The notes: a model not told the origin generated them from the sequence alone. Counted from the stretch's first letter, positions 42,893 to 55,014 are shown. The stretch is DNA of 64,000 nt from an uncultured Collinsella sp. (GCA_902493535.1 CABUQG010000004.1:1-64000), one strand, 5' to 3'. Numbers and translations: made by a program.

Positions 42893-43828
42893 CTATGCAT
42901 CCACGTGAACGAGCAGACAACGGAGCGTGCCGGAGCAACCCTCGTAGGGGCGCTTACCGGCGCCGTAGCCGACGGCCTCGATGCGGTAGCGGGCCGGTAG
43001 GTGCTCGGACGTGCGCAGTGCGGCGACGATGGCGGCGCCCGTGGGCGTCACGAGCTCGCCGGCGACCGGTGCGGGCGTGAGGGCGATATTGCCTGCTTGG
43101 CATAGGTTGACGACGGCGGGCACCGGGATGGGCATAAGGCCGTGGGCACAGTGGATGGTGCCGTGACCCTCGGAGAGCGACTCGACGACAATGTCCTCGA
43201 TACCCAGGTCATCGAGACAGATGGCGACCGAGCAGATGTCGACGATGGAGTCGATGGCGCCTACCTCGTGGAACATGACGGTCTCGGGCGTTTTGCCGTG
43301 GGCCTTGGCCTCGGCGGCGGCGAGCGCGGTAAAGATGGCGAGCGCGCGGCGCTTGGCGCCATCGCTTAACTGCGAGCCATCGATGATGGCGGCGACATCC
43401 GCCAAAGAACGGTGGTGATGGTGGTGGGTGTGGTGATGATCTTCGTGCTCATGGGCGTGGCCCTCATGGTCGTGCTCATGGCAGTGCTCGTGTTCGTGCC
43501 CGCCATGATCATGATGGTGATGCTCATGCCCGTGCTCGTGCTCGTGCTCGTGCGTGTGCTCGACAGCTGTTTCGTTGCCGTAGAGCCAGGCCATATCGTG
43601 GTCGTGGTTCTCGAGTCCCTCTGCAAGCTGGACGTCGAAATCGCAGGCGTCGATGCCATGCTTGTTTGCACGCGTGACGGCGATCGTAAAGCCGTCGACC
43701 GGCAGTGTGGCGAGCTGTTCGCGCAGGTGCTCCTCGCTGGCGCCCAGATCGAGCAGGGCTGCGACGGTCATATCGCCGCTGATGCCTGAGGTGCCGTCGA
43801 TGATAAGCGTGTGCTGATGATTGGACAT
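42893..43828 (-). CDS. larC: Nickel-pincer cofactor protein LarC, LarC1 part only, His-rich
   Basis: LarC inserts nickel into the pincer cofactor in a CTP-dependent reaction. This 311-residue protein starts LIIDGTSGISGDMTVAALLDLGA, has MFHEVGAIDSIVDI and GTIHCAHGLMPIPVPA, and ends near VGYGAGKRPYEGCSG. About 60 residues (95-145) are an insertion of His/Glu/Asp repeats likely to bind nickel. Without it the protein is about 250 residues, the size of LarC1. The LarC2 part, fused by ribosomal frameshifting in L. plantarum, is absent: a stop is followed directly by tetR. AAGGAG lies 9-14 bases before the ATG, 10 bases after larB. Confidence 0.85.
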   Translation of the reverse strand: MSNHQHTLIIDGTSGISGDMTVAALLDLGASEEHLREQLATLPVDGFTIAVTRANKHGIDACDFDVQLAEGLENHDHDMAWLYGNETAVEHTHEHEHEHGHEHHHHDHGGHEHEHCHEHDHEGHAHEHEDHHHTHHHHHRSLADVAAIIDGSQLSDGAKRRALAIFTALAAAEAKAHGKTPETVMFHEVGAIDSIVDICSVAICLDDLGIEDIVVESLSEGHGTIHCAHGLMPIPVPAVVNLCQAGNIALTPAPVAGELVTPTGAAIVAALRTSEHLPARYRIEAVGYGAGKRPYEGCSGTLRCLLVHVDA

Positions 43829-43838
43829 GGAATGCTCC

Positions 43839-44621
43839 TTAGCGGGCGCGGGGTGTGCCGGCGCTCAGATGATTGATAAGACTTGCCTGGTAGGCGGCGC
43901 CAAAGCCGTTGTCGATATTGACGACCGAAACGCCGCTGGCACAGGAGTTGAGCATGGCGAGCAGTGCAGCTACGCCACCAAAACTTGCGCCGTAGCCAAC
44001 GCTGGTGGGAACGGCGATGACCGGACAGCTCACCAGACCGCCGATAACGCTCGCCAGCGCGCCCTCCATGCCGGCGATGGCGATGACCACCTGCGCCTGG
44101 GCAAGTTCCTCGGCATGCGCGAGCAGGCGGTGCAGGCCGGCGACACCTACGTCGTAGAGGCGGTCGACCTCGTTGCCATAGAACTCGGCCGTCAACGCGG
44201 CTTCTTCGGCGACGGGTAAGTCGCTCGTGCCGGCGCAGGCGACGACGATGCGTCCGTTGCCGGTAGGGGAGGGCTTGCCGCCCACGAGGGCGAGCTGTGC
44301 GTCCGGGACATATCCCAGGTCGATGCCGTTGTCGAGGAGCTCCGAGGTACGGGCTGCTTTTTCGGCATCCAGGCGCGTGACCAGGATGCGCTCCTGGCCG
44401 GCATCGCGCAGCGCTTCGATAATGGCGGCAATTTGCTCGGCGGTTTTACCGGCACCGTAGACAACCTCGCCGGCTCCCTGGCGCACTCCGCGCGAAAGAT
44501 CGAGCTGTGCAAAACCCAGATCGGCGGTTGGCGCCGTTTGGATGCGCGTGAGGGCGACTGCCGGGGTGACTGTTCCGCCGGCAACATCGCTCAGCAATTG
44601 CTCAAGATCTTGCTTATCCAT
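43839..44621 (-). CDS. larB: Nickel-pincer cofactor biosynthesis protein LarB
   Basis: LarB carboxylates and hydrolyses nicotinic acid adenine dinucleotide, the first cofactor step. The 260 residues have the AIR-carboxylase-like C-terminal half: VACAGTSDLPVAEEAALTA, DVGVAGLHRLL, IAIAGMEGALASVIGGLV and VPTSVGYGASFGG. The likely catalytic Cys is Cys227 in LNSCASG. I chose the ATG at 44621 with AAGGGAA upstream; the frame is open to 44654. larC follows after 10 bases. serB lies 114 bases upstream on the same strand. Confidence 0.9.
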   Translation of the reverse strand: MDKQDLEQLLSDVAGGTVTPAVALTRIQTAPTADLGFAQLDLSRGVRQGAGEVVYGAGKTAEQIAAIIEALRDAGQERILVTRLDAEKAARTSELLDNGIDLGYVPDAQLALVGGKPSPTGNGRIVVACAGTSDLPVAEEAALTAEFYGNEVDRLYDVGVAGLHRLLAHAEELAQAQVVIAIAGMEGALASVIGGLVSCPVIAVPTSVGYGASFGGVAALLAMLNSCASGVSVVNIDNGFGAAYQASLINHLSAGTPRAR

Positions 44622-44665
44622 ATATGTTCCCTTCGACGGCGCAAAGTCTAGCACTCAAAGGGTAT

Positions 44666-44699
44666 GTTTCCGAACACTAAGACAAAATTGTTCGGAAAC
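44666..44699. promoter_or_regulatory. Inverted repeat upstream of larB
   Basis: GTTTCCGAAC and GTTCGGAAAC are perfect complements separated by 14 bases, 45 bases upstream of the larB start. No T-run follows on either strand. An operator for the TetR protein of this operon is one possibility. Confidence 0.5.
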
Positions 44700-44735
44700 T
44701 ATAGGACAGACTGATTCAATTGTTAGACGGATCGG

Positions 44736-45371
44736 CTAGTCACGCAGGATGATGTCCATGGCGAGCATCAGGTTGCGCTCGTCGATGGCAAACGGGGCGG
44801 CTTCGCGCGTCTTGGGCTTGGCGCAAAACGCGATGCCCGTGCCCGCAGCCTGAATCATGGGGATGTCGTTGGCGCCGTCGCCGATTGCCACGGTATGGGC
44901 CATGTCGACACCGCACTCAACTGCCCAATCCAGCAGCTGGATGAGCTTGGACTCCTTGGTCACAATGTCGGCAGCCAACTTACCGGTGAGCTTGCCGTCC
45001 ACGACCTCCAGGCGGTTAGCGAGGCAAAAGTCGATACCCGCGGCAGCCACGATCTTGTCAGCGACCTCGTGGAAGCCGCCGCTTACCACGCCGACCTTCC
45101 AGCCCTTGCTGTGTGCCGAGCGCACAAGCTCTAACGCGCCGGGGGTAAACGTCACGCGCTCAAAGGTGCGCTCGAACACACTCTCGTCCAAGCCGGCAAG
45201 CAGCCCCACGCGTTCCTCGAGCGCCTGCTTAAAGTCGAGCTCGCCGCGCATGGCGCGCTCGGTGATCTTCGCCACTTGCTCGCCTACGCCGGCCTCCTCG
45301 CCCAACAGGTCGATGACCTCCTGGTTGATGAGCGTGGAGTCGATATCCATAACAATGAGGCGTGCAGTCAT
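44736..45371 (-). CDS. serB: Phosphoserine phosphatase
   Basis: HAD-superfamily enzyme for the last step of serine synthesis. The nucleophile motif is DIDSTL (MDIDSTLINQEVID), motif 2 is VSGGFHEV, and motif 3 is IGDGANDIPMIQAAG. The 211 residues form the core without the N-terminal ACT domain found in longer SerB. I chose the ATG at 45371 with AAAGGCCC upstream; the longer frame to 45416 has no site. It is divergent from aspS. No terminator is obvious before larB, so co-transcription is possible. Confidence 0.92.
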   Translation of the reverse strand: MTARLIVMDIDSTLINQEVIDLLGEEAGVGEQVAKITERAMRGELDFKQALEERVGLLAGLDESVFERTFERVTFTPGALELVRSAHSKGWKVGVVSGGFHEVADKIVAAAGIDFCLANRLEVVDGKLTGKLAADIVTKESKLIQLLDWAVECGVDMAHTVAIGDGANDIPMIQAAGTGIAFCAKPKTREAAPFAIDERNLMLAMDIILRD

Positions 45372-45564
45372 GGTGGGCCTTTCCGAGTGCAGTTGTATTG
45401 GGGCACATTGTCGCACGCGGCGCGCCTGGGCGACGGCCAGGCCGCGTCAATTGTTTCGTCTCCGTCAAGTCTTTGGGCAAGAGTTACTTTTTCGCGGTAC
45501 ATCGACGTGGGTGCGATAAGATAGAACGCCATGTCCGGCTGCGCGGTTTACGCAGGCTGGGCAA

Positions 45565-45607
45565 ATCTGTACGACGCCGCCCGGAACGACACGGGGCGGC
45601 ACAGATC
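45565..45607 (+). promoter_or_regulatory. Leader hairpin of aspS
   Basis: ATCTGT-5 bases-GCCGCCC pairs with GGGCGGC-ACAGAT. It lies between a possible -10 (TAAGAT, 45517-45522) and the aspS ribosome-binding site. No T-box sequence is seen. Confidence 0.35.
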
Positions 45608-45627
45608 CATAAAGGAGGATCACTGGT

Positions 45628-47415
45628 ATGAGCCAGACCCGTCCCATCGATGAGCATTCCATGCACACCCGTACCTGCGGCGAGCTTCGCTTCGAGAACG
45701 TGGGCGAAGAGGTCACCCTCACCGGTTGGGTGAGCCGTCGCCGCGACCACGGCGGCCTTATCTTCTGCGACCTTCGCGACCGCGAGGGCATCACGCAGCT
45801 CACCTTCGACCCCGAGCACTCCGATGGCGATGCCTTTAAGATCGCCGAGACCATGCGTCCCGAGTGGCCCATCAAGATCCACGGCGTCGTGCGCGCCCGT
45901 GGCGAGGAGACCACCAACACCAAGCTCGCGACCGGCGAGATCGAGGTCCTGACCGACCACGCCGAGGTGCTCAACACGTCCGTCACCCCGCCGTTCCAGA
46001 TCGAGGACGGCATCGAGACCAGCGAGGACACCCGCCTGCGCTATCGCTATCTGGACCTCCGTCGTCCCGAAATGATGGCCAACCTCAAGCTGCGCTCCGA
46101 CTTCACCTTTGCCATTCGCGAGGCGCTGCACAACCGTGAGTTCATGGAGGTCGAGACGCCCTCCCTGTTCAAGTCCACGCCCGAGGGCGCCCGCGACTTC
46201 ATCGTCCCCAGCCGCATCCAGCCGGGTAACTTCTACGCCCTGCCGCAGTCCCCGCAGCTCCTGAAGCAGCTGCTCATGGTCGGTGGCGTCGAGCGCTACT
46301 ACCAGGTTGCCAAGTGCTTCCGCGACGAGGACCTGCGTGCCGACCGCCAGCCCGAGTTCACTCAGGTCGATATCGAGATGTCCTTCGTGGACCAGAACGA
46401 TGTCATGAGCGCGCTCGAAGAGGTTCTTGCCGATGCCTTCGGCCGCATGGGTGTCGAGATGCCCACGCCGCTGCGTCGTATGAACTACTGGGATGCCATG
46501 GACACCTATGGCTCCGACAAGCCCGATACCCGCTATGGCATGCACCTGGTCGACCTGACCGACATCTTTGCCAACTCCAAGTTCAAGGTCTTTGCGACTG
46601 CCGCAAACGAGGAGGGCTCCGTCGTCAAGGCCATCAACGCCAAGGGCGCCGGTGCCTGGGCACGTGCCAAGATCGATAAGCTCGCCGGCGTGGCCTCCAC
46701 GTTTGGCGCCAAGGGCCTGGCATGGATCGCCTTCCGCGAGGACGGCTCCATCAACAGCCCCATCGTCAAGTTCTTCTCGGACGAGGAGATGGCCGCTCTG
46801 CGCGAGCGCATGGACGTCGAGCCCGGCGACCTTGTGATGTTCGCCGCCGGCCCGCGCCTGCTCTCCGACGAGATCCTGGGCGGCATGCGTTCGCACATGG
46901 CCAACGCACTCGAGATCAAGCGCGAGGGCCACGACTTCCTGTGGGTCGTCAATTTCCCGCTGTTCCATTGGGACGAGGACCGCAAGGCCTATGCTGCCGA
47001 GCATCAGCCCTTTACCCTGCCGACCGAGACCGACATCGCCAAGATCGAGGCCGATCCGCTGGCGGCCGGTTCGTGCACCTACGACTTTGTCATGGACGGC
47101 TTTGAGGCCGGCGGTGGCGGTATGCGTATCCACAACGCCGAGATGCAGATGTCCATGCTCAAGCTCCTGGGCTTTACCGAGGAGCGCGCCGAGTCTCAGT
47201 TTGGCTTCCTCATGGAGGCCCTCAAGTTTGGTGCGCCCCCGATGGGCGGTTTCGCTCTGGGCCTGGACCGCGTGTGCATGCTGCTCGCCGGTTCCGACTC
47301 CATCCGCGACGTCATGGCGTTTCCCAAGACGGCCAGCGGCTCCGACCTTATGTCGGGCGCTCCGAGTGCCGTTAGCGGCGCCCAGCTCAAGGACGTCAGC
47401 CTGCGCCTGATGTAG
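45628..47415 (+). CDS. aspS: Aspartyl-tRNA synthetase
   Basis: Bacterial-type class IIb synthetase, 595 residues. It has an N-terminal OB-fold anticodon domain (TLTGWVSRRRDHGGLIFCDLRD), RYRYLDLRRPEM, motif 2 CFRDEDLRADRQPEFTQVD, an inserted GAD domain (about residues 295-420) and motif 3 GGFALGLDRVCMLLAG. AAAGGAGG lies about 12-19 bases before the ATG. Whether it also charges tRNA-Asn cannot be told from the window; no gatCAB is present here. Confidence 0.96.
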   Translation: MSQTRPIDEHSMHTRTCGELRFENVGEEVTLTGWVSRRRDHGGLIFCDLRDREGITQLTFDPEHSDGDAFKIAETMRPEWPIKIHGVVRARGEETTNTKLATGEIEVLTDHAEVLNTSVTPPFQIEDGIETSEDTRLRYRYLDLRRPEMMANLKLRSDFTFAIREALHNREFMEVETPSLFKSTPEGARDFIVPSRIQPGNFYALPQSPQLLKQLLMVGGVERYYQVAKCFRDEDLRADRQPEFTQVDIEMSFVDQNDVMSALEEVLADAFGRMGVEMPTPLRRMNYWDAMDTYGSDKPDTRYGMHLVDLTDIFANSKFKVFATAANEEGSVVKAINAKGAGAWARAKIDKLAGVASTFGAKGLAWIAFREDGSINSPIVKFFSDEEMAALRERMDVEPGDLVMFAAGPRLLSDEILGGMRSHMANALEIKREGHDFLWVVNFPLFHWDEDRKAYAAEHQPFTLPTETDIAKIEADPLAAGSCTYDFVMDGFEAGGGGMRIHNAEMQMSMLKLLGFTEERAESQFGFLMEALKFGAPPMGGFALGLDRVCMLLAGSDSIRDVMAFPKTASGSDLMSGAPSAVSGAQLKDVSLRLM

Positions 47416-47438
47416 GCGAGCGGCTACATATTGCCTGT

Positions 47439-47474
47439 AACGAGGGAAGGACACGTGCCTTCCCTCGTTTTTTA
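47439..47474 (+). terminator. Terminator after aspS
   Basis: AACGAGGGAAGG pairs perfectly with CCTTCCCTCGTT around ACACGTG and is followed by TTTTT. Confidence 0.9.
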
Positions 47475-47547
47475 TGTCGTGACGTCATGGTTTGGAGGTT
47501 TGCCGTCGTGCGCCGGGAAACTACAACCCGGAATCTGCGTCCAGAAG

Positions 47548-47714
47548 GGGTCGCGCTTTCCCAAAGGGGGTCCTCTGGGAAAGCGCGACCCAGTATTCGG
47601 CAAAATAATGGGGCACAGTTTCCGGTTGAGCTGTCTAACGGAAACTGTGCCCCAGAATGAGCGCTCAAACGGGACAGGCTTTCCGCAACAACTGTTTGGC
47701 GGAAAGCCTGCCCC
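47548..47714. repeat. Tandem array of three related hairpins
   Basis: Unit a: GGGTCGCGCTTTCCCA (47548-47563) with 47576-47591. Unit b: TGGGGCACAGTTTCCG (47609-47624) with 47639-47654. Unit c: GGGACAGGCTTTCCGC (47671-47686) with 47699-47714. Stems are 16 bp; a and b are perfect and c has one mismatch. All share GGG at the base, TTTCC near the loop, and CAG directly after the right arm. The middle of the stems differs but stays paired. They lie between the convergent genes aspS and lacI. Confidence 0.9.
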
Positions 47715-47720
47715 AGTTTC

Positions 47721-48737
47721 TTATAGCGAGTCTCTCTGAACGAGCTGCATGTGCATGACGGTGGTGGTGGGCTCGGCACCCTTGATCATGTCGAGCGCAA
47801 TGTTGGCGGCCATGTGTCCTTCTTCGCGCAGGGGCTGGCGGACGGTCGTGAGCGCGGGGACGCAGCGCGCCGCAATCTCGTGATCGTCGAAGCCGACGAC
47901 AGAAACGTCCGCAGGAACGGATAGGCCTGCCTCGTTGAGTGCGGTGATGACGCCAGCTGCGATACGGTCCGATCCGCAGAGCACGCCATCGAAAGCAATC
48001 TCGCGCGCGAGGATCTGGTGCATGGCCTGATAGCCGTCTCCGCTGTTCCAGCCGGTATAGATAACGTTTGCGTCTGGGAGGTCTTCGCCCAAGACGGCAC
48101 GGTAGCCGCGCAGGCGGTCGACAACAGCGGGGTTGTCTTGCGGTCCCAACACGGCGACGATATCTTTGCGCCCGCGATCCTTCATGGCGAGTGCCGCAAA
48201 ATGTCCGCCCTCTTCGTCGTCAGAGTAGACCGTCGAGAACACATCGCGATAGGGGTGGCCCTCGAGCTGGCCACACAACACGGTGGGTACGCCCAGCTCG
48301 CGCAGCACCTCGAGCAGCTCGCTGCCTTTGTAGGGAGAGACGTCGATCACGGCGTCGAACGAGCGGCGCTCAAAGTGCTCGCGTGCGCGGTTGCGCTCAT
48401 GCGTAGAAGACGCCTGCAAGATAACGGGCAGATAGGACGACTCCGACAGTTCCTCGGTAATGCCGCTCAAAAACTCGCTATAGGTGGGGTCGCTGAAGAG
48501 TTCACTCAGAGGCTCGGTCACGAGCACGGCGATGATTTCCGTGCGCCCGACAGCGAGCGCTCGGCCACGAGCGTTGGGGACAAAATTGACTTCCTTGGCC
48601 GCCGCGCGGACGCGCTTTTTGGTTTCCTCGCTAATGCGGGGCGAATCGTTGAGGGCGCGCGATGCCGTGGAGCGCGACACGCCGGCAGCTGCGGCAACCT
48701 CGGCAAGCGTAGGTGCGGTGCGAACTGGTTGTGTCAT
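47721..48737 (-). CDS. LacI-family regulator of the adjacent beta-galactosidase operon
   Basis: A 338-residue repressor. The helix-turn-helix and hinge are at the N-terminus (TLAEVAAAAGVSRSTASRALNDSPRISEE and NARGRALAVGRTE). The sugar-binding domain follows (FSTVYSDDEEGGHFAALAMK, GVLCGSDRIAAGVITALNE, VVGFDDHEIA). AGGAGAC lies 6-12 bases before the ATG. It is divergent from the beta-galactosidase gene, which is preceded by three identical LacI-type palindromes, so it is the probable binder. No signs of membrane or PTS-linked control are visible. Confidence 0.88.
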   Translation of the reverse strand: MTQPVRTAPTLAEVAAAAGVSRSTASRALNDSPRISEETKKRVRAAAKEVNFVPNARGRALAVGRTEIIAVLVTEPLSELFSDPTYSEFLSGITEELSESSYLPVILQASSTHERNRAREHFERRSFDAVIDVSPYKGSELLEVLRELGVPTVLCGQLEGHPYRDVFSTVYSDDEEGGHFAALAMKDRGRKDIVAVLGPQDNPAVVDRLRGYRAVLGEDLPDANVIYTGWNSGDGYQAMHQILAREIAFDGVLCGSDRIAAGVITALNEAGLSVPADVSVVGFDDHEIAARCVPALTTVRQPLREEGHMAANIALDMIKGAEPTTTVMHMQLVQRDSL

Positions 48738-48980
48738 GGCGTCTCCTGGAAAATGCGGTCGATGTTGTCACTGATACGGGCTAGTGCGGATACAGCTTAC
48801 TATAGTGCGCCTGAACAGCGTTCATGATATCCGGTGACCGGTGTCGTTTTGCAACCAAGCCGAAATCGAATACGTCTCGTGTGGGTGAGATATCAGCGGG
48901 CGTGGAGGTTGCCTACGAGCTTAAGAACGATGTCTTGTGCTGAGTTTCGATACTCAGGGTGACATAAGTGTTGCGATTGT
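48738..48980. other. Intergenic part between lacI and the first operator
   Basis: No gene is seen. A TACTATAGT stretch (48797-48805) and a GATATCCGGTGACCGG dyad-like region (48825-48841) may belong to the lacI promoter on the minus strand. Confidence 0.4.
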
Positions 48981-48995
48981 ACAACCGGTTGCACC
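48981..48995. promoter_or_regulatory. LacI-type operator 1
   Basis: ACAACCGGTTGCAC is centred on CCGG, as in LacI/GalR operators. It is identical to operators 2 and 3 and points in the same direction. Confidence 0.75.
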
Positions 48996-49025
48996 ATTAA
49001 CCCTGCCAAATCGACCGTTCAGCGG

Positions 49026-49063
49026 ACAACCGGTTGCACAGTTTTTTACATCGCTCGTAAGAT
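49026..49063 (+). promoter_or_regulatory. LacI-type operator 2 and promoter of the beta-galactosidase operon
   Basis: Operator ACAACCGGTTGCACA occupies 49026-49040. Its TTGCAC (49034-49039) can serve as a -35 with TAAGAT (49058-49063) as -10, spacer 18. A repressor bound here would block RNA polymerase directly. Confidence 0.7.
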
Positions 49064-49067
49064 AAGG

Positions 49068-49082
49068 ACAACCGGTTGCACA
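49068..49082. promoter_or_regulatory. LacI-type operator 3
   Basis: ACAACCGGTTGCACA lies at the expected transcription start, 42 bases from operator 2; operators 1 and 2 are 45 bases apart. Confidence 0.75.
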
Positions 49083-49101
49083 AGAATCACTACGATGATG
49101 A

Positions 49102-52122
<3,021 letters not shown>

Positions 52123-52125
52123 GTC

Positions 52126-52581
52126 ATGCATATCTTTAACTCGCGTGCCGATTTCGACGCCCAGATGAAGTCCGTCAAGAAGTGGATGCGTACCGGTCAG
52201 GCACTCGACGGCGTTTCTGAACTGCAGCACGATGTGGCGTACTCTATCGGCGACTCGCTGGTGTATTGGTGGGTGAACGCCCACGAGGCGGCTACAGCCG
52301 ATCTGGTCGGTCACCGTCGCTACCATGCCGTGCTCGCCCCGCTCGACGGCAATCTGACCGTTGAGGTGGCTTCCAAGGCCGATCTTACCTGTACGCGCGC
52401 CTACAGCGATATCGATGATCGCGAGCGCTTTGAGGGTACGGGGGAGACCGTGACGATTCCCGCCGGCGGCGTTGCCGTCGTCGAAATTGACGAGGCCTAC
52501 CGTGTCGTGGCCGATGCCGCGGATCCCCGCGTCGTGGTACTGCACGTGACAGTCGAAGGTTATTCCTTCCCCAACAAGTAG
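52126..52581 (+). CDS. EbgC-like beta-galactosidase small subunit (YhcH/YjgK/YiaL family)
   Basis: A 151-residue cupin-like protein (WMRTGQALDGVSELQHDVAYSIGDS, RRYHAVLAPLDG, TVTIPAGGVAVVEIDEAYR). In E. coli EbgC is the small subunit needed for full activity of the EbgA beta-galactosidase. Its start 3 bases after the large-subunit stop, with AAGGAGG in the end of that gene, fits co-translation. The final residues resemble the family's metal-binding C-terminus only loosely. Confidence 0.85.
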   Translation: MHIFNSRADFDAQMKSVKKWMRTGQALDGVSELQHDVAYSIGDSLVYWWVNAHEAATADLVGHRRYHAVLAPLDGNLTVEVASKADLTCTRAYSDIDDRERFEGTGETVTIPAGGVAVVEIDEAYRVVADAADPRVVVLHVTVEGYSFPNK

Positions 52582-52677
52582 TATTCGTCCGCCTGGACGT
52601 TTGCTTCGCGCCGTTAAGGGGGATGGCTTTGTTGACTCCCTTTTCCCCATTCCCCTTAGCAGGTGCGCCATCCGTGT

Positions 52678-52706
52678 TTGCACTTGCAGCTCGGACGGTT
52701 TTAGAT
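52678..52706 (+). promoter_or_regulatory. Promoter of the APC permease gene
   Basis: TTGCAC and TTAGAT are separated by 17 bases, and the start codon is 29 bases downstream. An imperfect dyad AAGGGGGATGG...CCATTCCCCTT (52616-52657) lies upstream. Confidence 0.55.
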
Positions 52707-52722
52707 GACATTTAACAGATGA

Positions 52723-54198
<1,476 letters not shown>

Positions 54199-54245
54199 CG
54201 GCTAGGATTAATCTACGGCTGTGGAATAAATCGATTCCCTTTCCT

Positions 54246-54275
54246 AAGGAGGGGCCTTACGAGGCCCCTCCTTTT
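54246..54275 (+). terminator. Terminator after the APC permease
   Basis: AAGGAGGGGCC pairs perfectly with GGCCCCTCCTT and is followed by TTG-rich sequence (TTTTG). Confidence 0.85.
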
Positions 54276-54295
54276 GTGTTTTGGAGCATGGTTTT

Positions 54296-54531
54296 GGACC
54301 CTGTGGTCAAAAAATACCAAATATGAGTACTGTTGCAAAAGAGGTGTCATATTTTTCGGCCTGTTCTGAGCGAAAATGGGCTCAAAATCAATTTATCTAA
54401 CCCCCTATAGACGCGATTCGATGGCTTCCAAAACATTAAAATCGGCCAAATCGGCCAATTTGCTCTCAATTCTGCTGTTACTAAATTTGTGACAGTACTC
54501 ATATTTGCCACTTTTTGTCCACGGGGTGTCC
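54296..54531. mobile_element. MITE-like element with 45-bp inverted ends
   Basis: The left end (54296-54340) and right end (54486-54531) are inverted copies with about seven differences; the best-matched part is CAAATATGAGTACTGT. The 236-bp element is AT-rich compared with the genome, encodes no transposase and lies between a terminator and the HPr promoter. Target-site duplications are not obvious. Confidence 0.55.
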
Positions 54532-54619
54532 GAAAGGGTCCTCGACAAGCATCTAACGCTACAATAACTACCACATGGCTGGGTTTGCCAGCCGAATGTA
54601 CGATGTCGTGGGAGGGGAC

Positions 54620-54868
54620 ATGGTCGAGTTTACAAAGACGATTAAAGATCCGTTGGGATTACATGCCCGCCCGGTTGCGCTGCTCTATGACATCATTGCC
54701 AAGCACCGTAGCGACGTGTCGGTCAGCATCGGCGACCGCCATACCGACGGTCGCGATGTCATGGGCCTCATGGCTCTCTACGGCGAGTGCGGCGAGGACA
54801 TCATCTTTCGCGTTTCGGGCGTAGACGAGGCTTCCTGCGTTACGTCGATCAGAAACCTCTCGCTCTAA
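54620..54868 (+). CDS. ptsH: Phosphocarrier protein HPr with Asp46
   Basis: An 82-residue general PTS phosphocarrier that passes phosphate from enzyme I to sugar-specific IIA domains. His15 is in DPLGLHARPVALLYD, the phosphorylation site. Position 46, the HPr-kinase target Ser in Firmicutes (KSIMGVMSL), is Asp here (GRDVMGLMALYG). GGAGGGG lies directly upstream (2-8 bases) of the ATG at 54620; the frame is open to 54575 without a site. No ptsI or IIA gene is next to it. TACAAT at 54560 is a plausible -10. Confidence 0.9.
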   Translation: MVEFTKTIKDPLGLHARPVALLYDIIAKHRSDVSVSIGDRHTDGRDVMGLMALYGECGEDIIFRVSGVDEASCVTSIRNLSL

Positions 54869-54877
54869 GCATGACAG

Positions 54878-54913
54878 GGCGCGGCAAAGGACAACTCTTT
54901 GCCGCGCCTTTTT
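54878..54913 (+). terminator. Terminator after ptsH
   Basis: GGCGCGGCAAAG pairs perfectly with CTTTGCCGCGCC and is followed by TTTTT. Confidence 0.92.
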
Positions 54914-54960
54914 GTTTCATATAGGAAACTTTTTCGAAATCTGAATGGGGACCCTTTCCA

Positions 54961-55014
54961 AAAAGTTAGCCACGTGTTAGTTTACTAAAGCGAACATAGA
55001 CGTGGTTAACTTTT
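54961..55014. promoter_or_regulatory. Operator region of the feo operon
   Basis: AAAAGTTAGCCACGT (54961-54975) and ACGTGGTTAACTTTT (55000-55014) are inverted copies with one mismatch. Between them is a 12-base palindrome TTAGTTTACTAA (54977-54988) of the kind bound by DtxR/MntR-type metalloregulators. This suggests iron control. Confidence 0.55.

Noticed and set aside
42351..42938. Programmed frameshift from larC into a LarC2 domain
   Set aside because: The sequence after the larC stop encodes a TetR regulator in its own frame; no LarC2-like residues or slippery site are visible.
43400..43565. His-codon-rich stretch considered as a low-complexity sequencing artefact or a repeat region
   Set aside because: It is in frame within larC and flanked by conserved LarC1 motifs; His-rich insertions are reasonable in nickel proteins.
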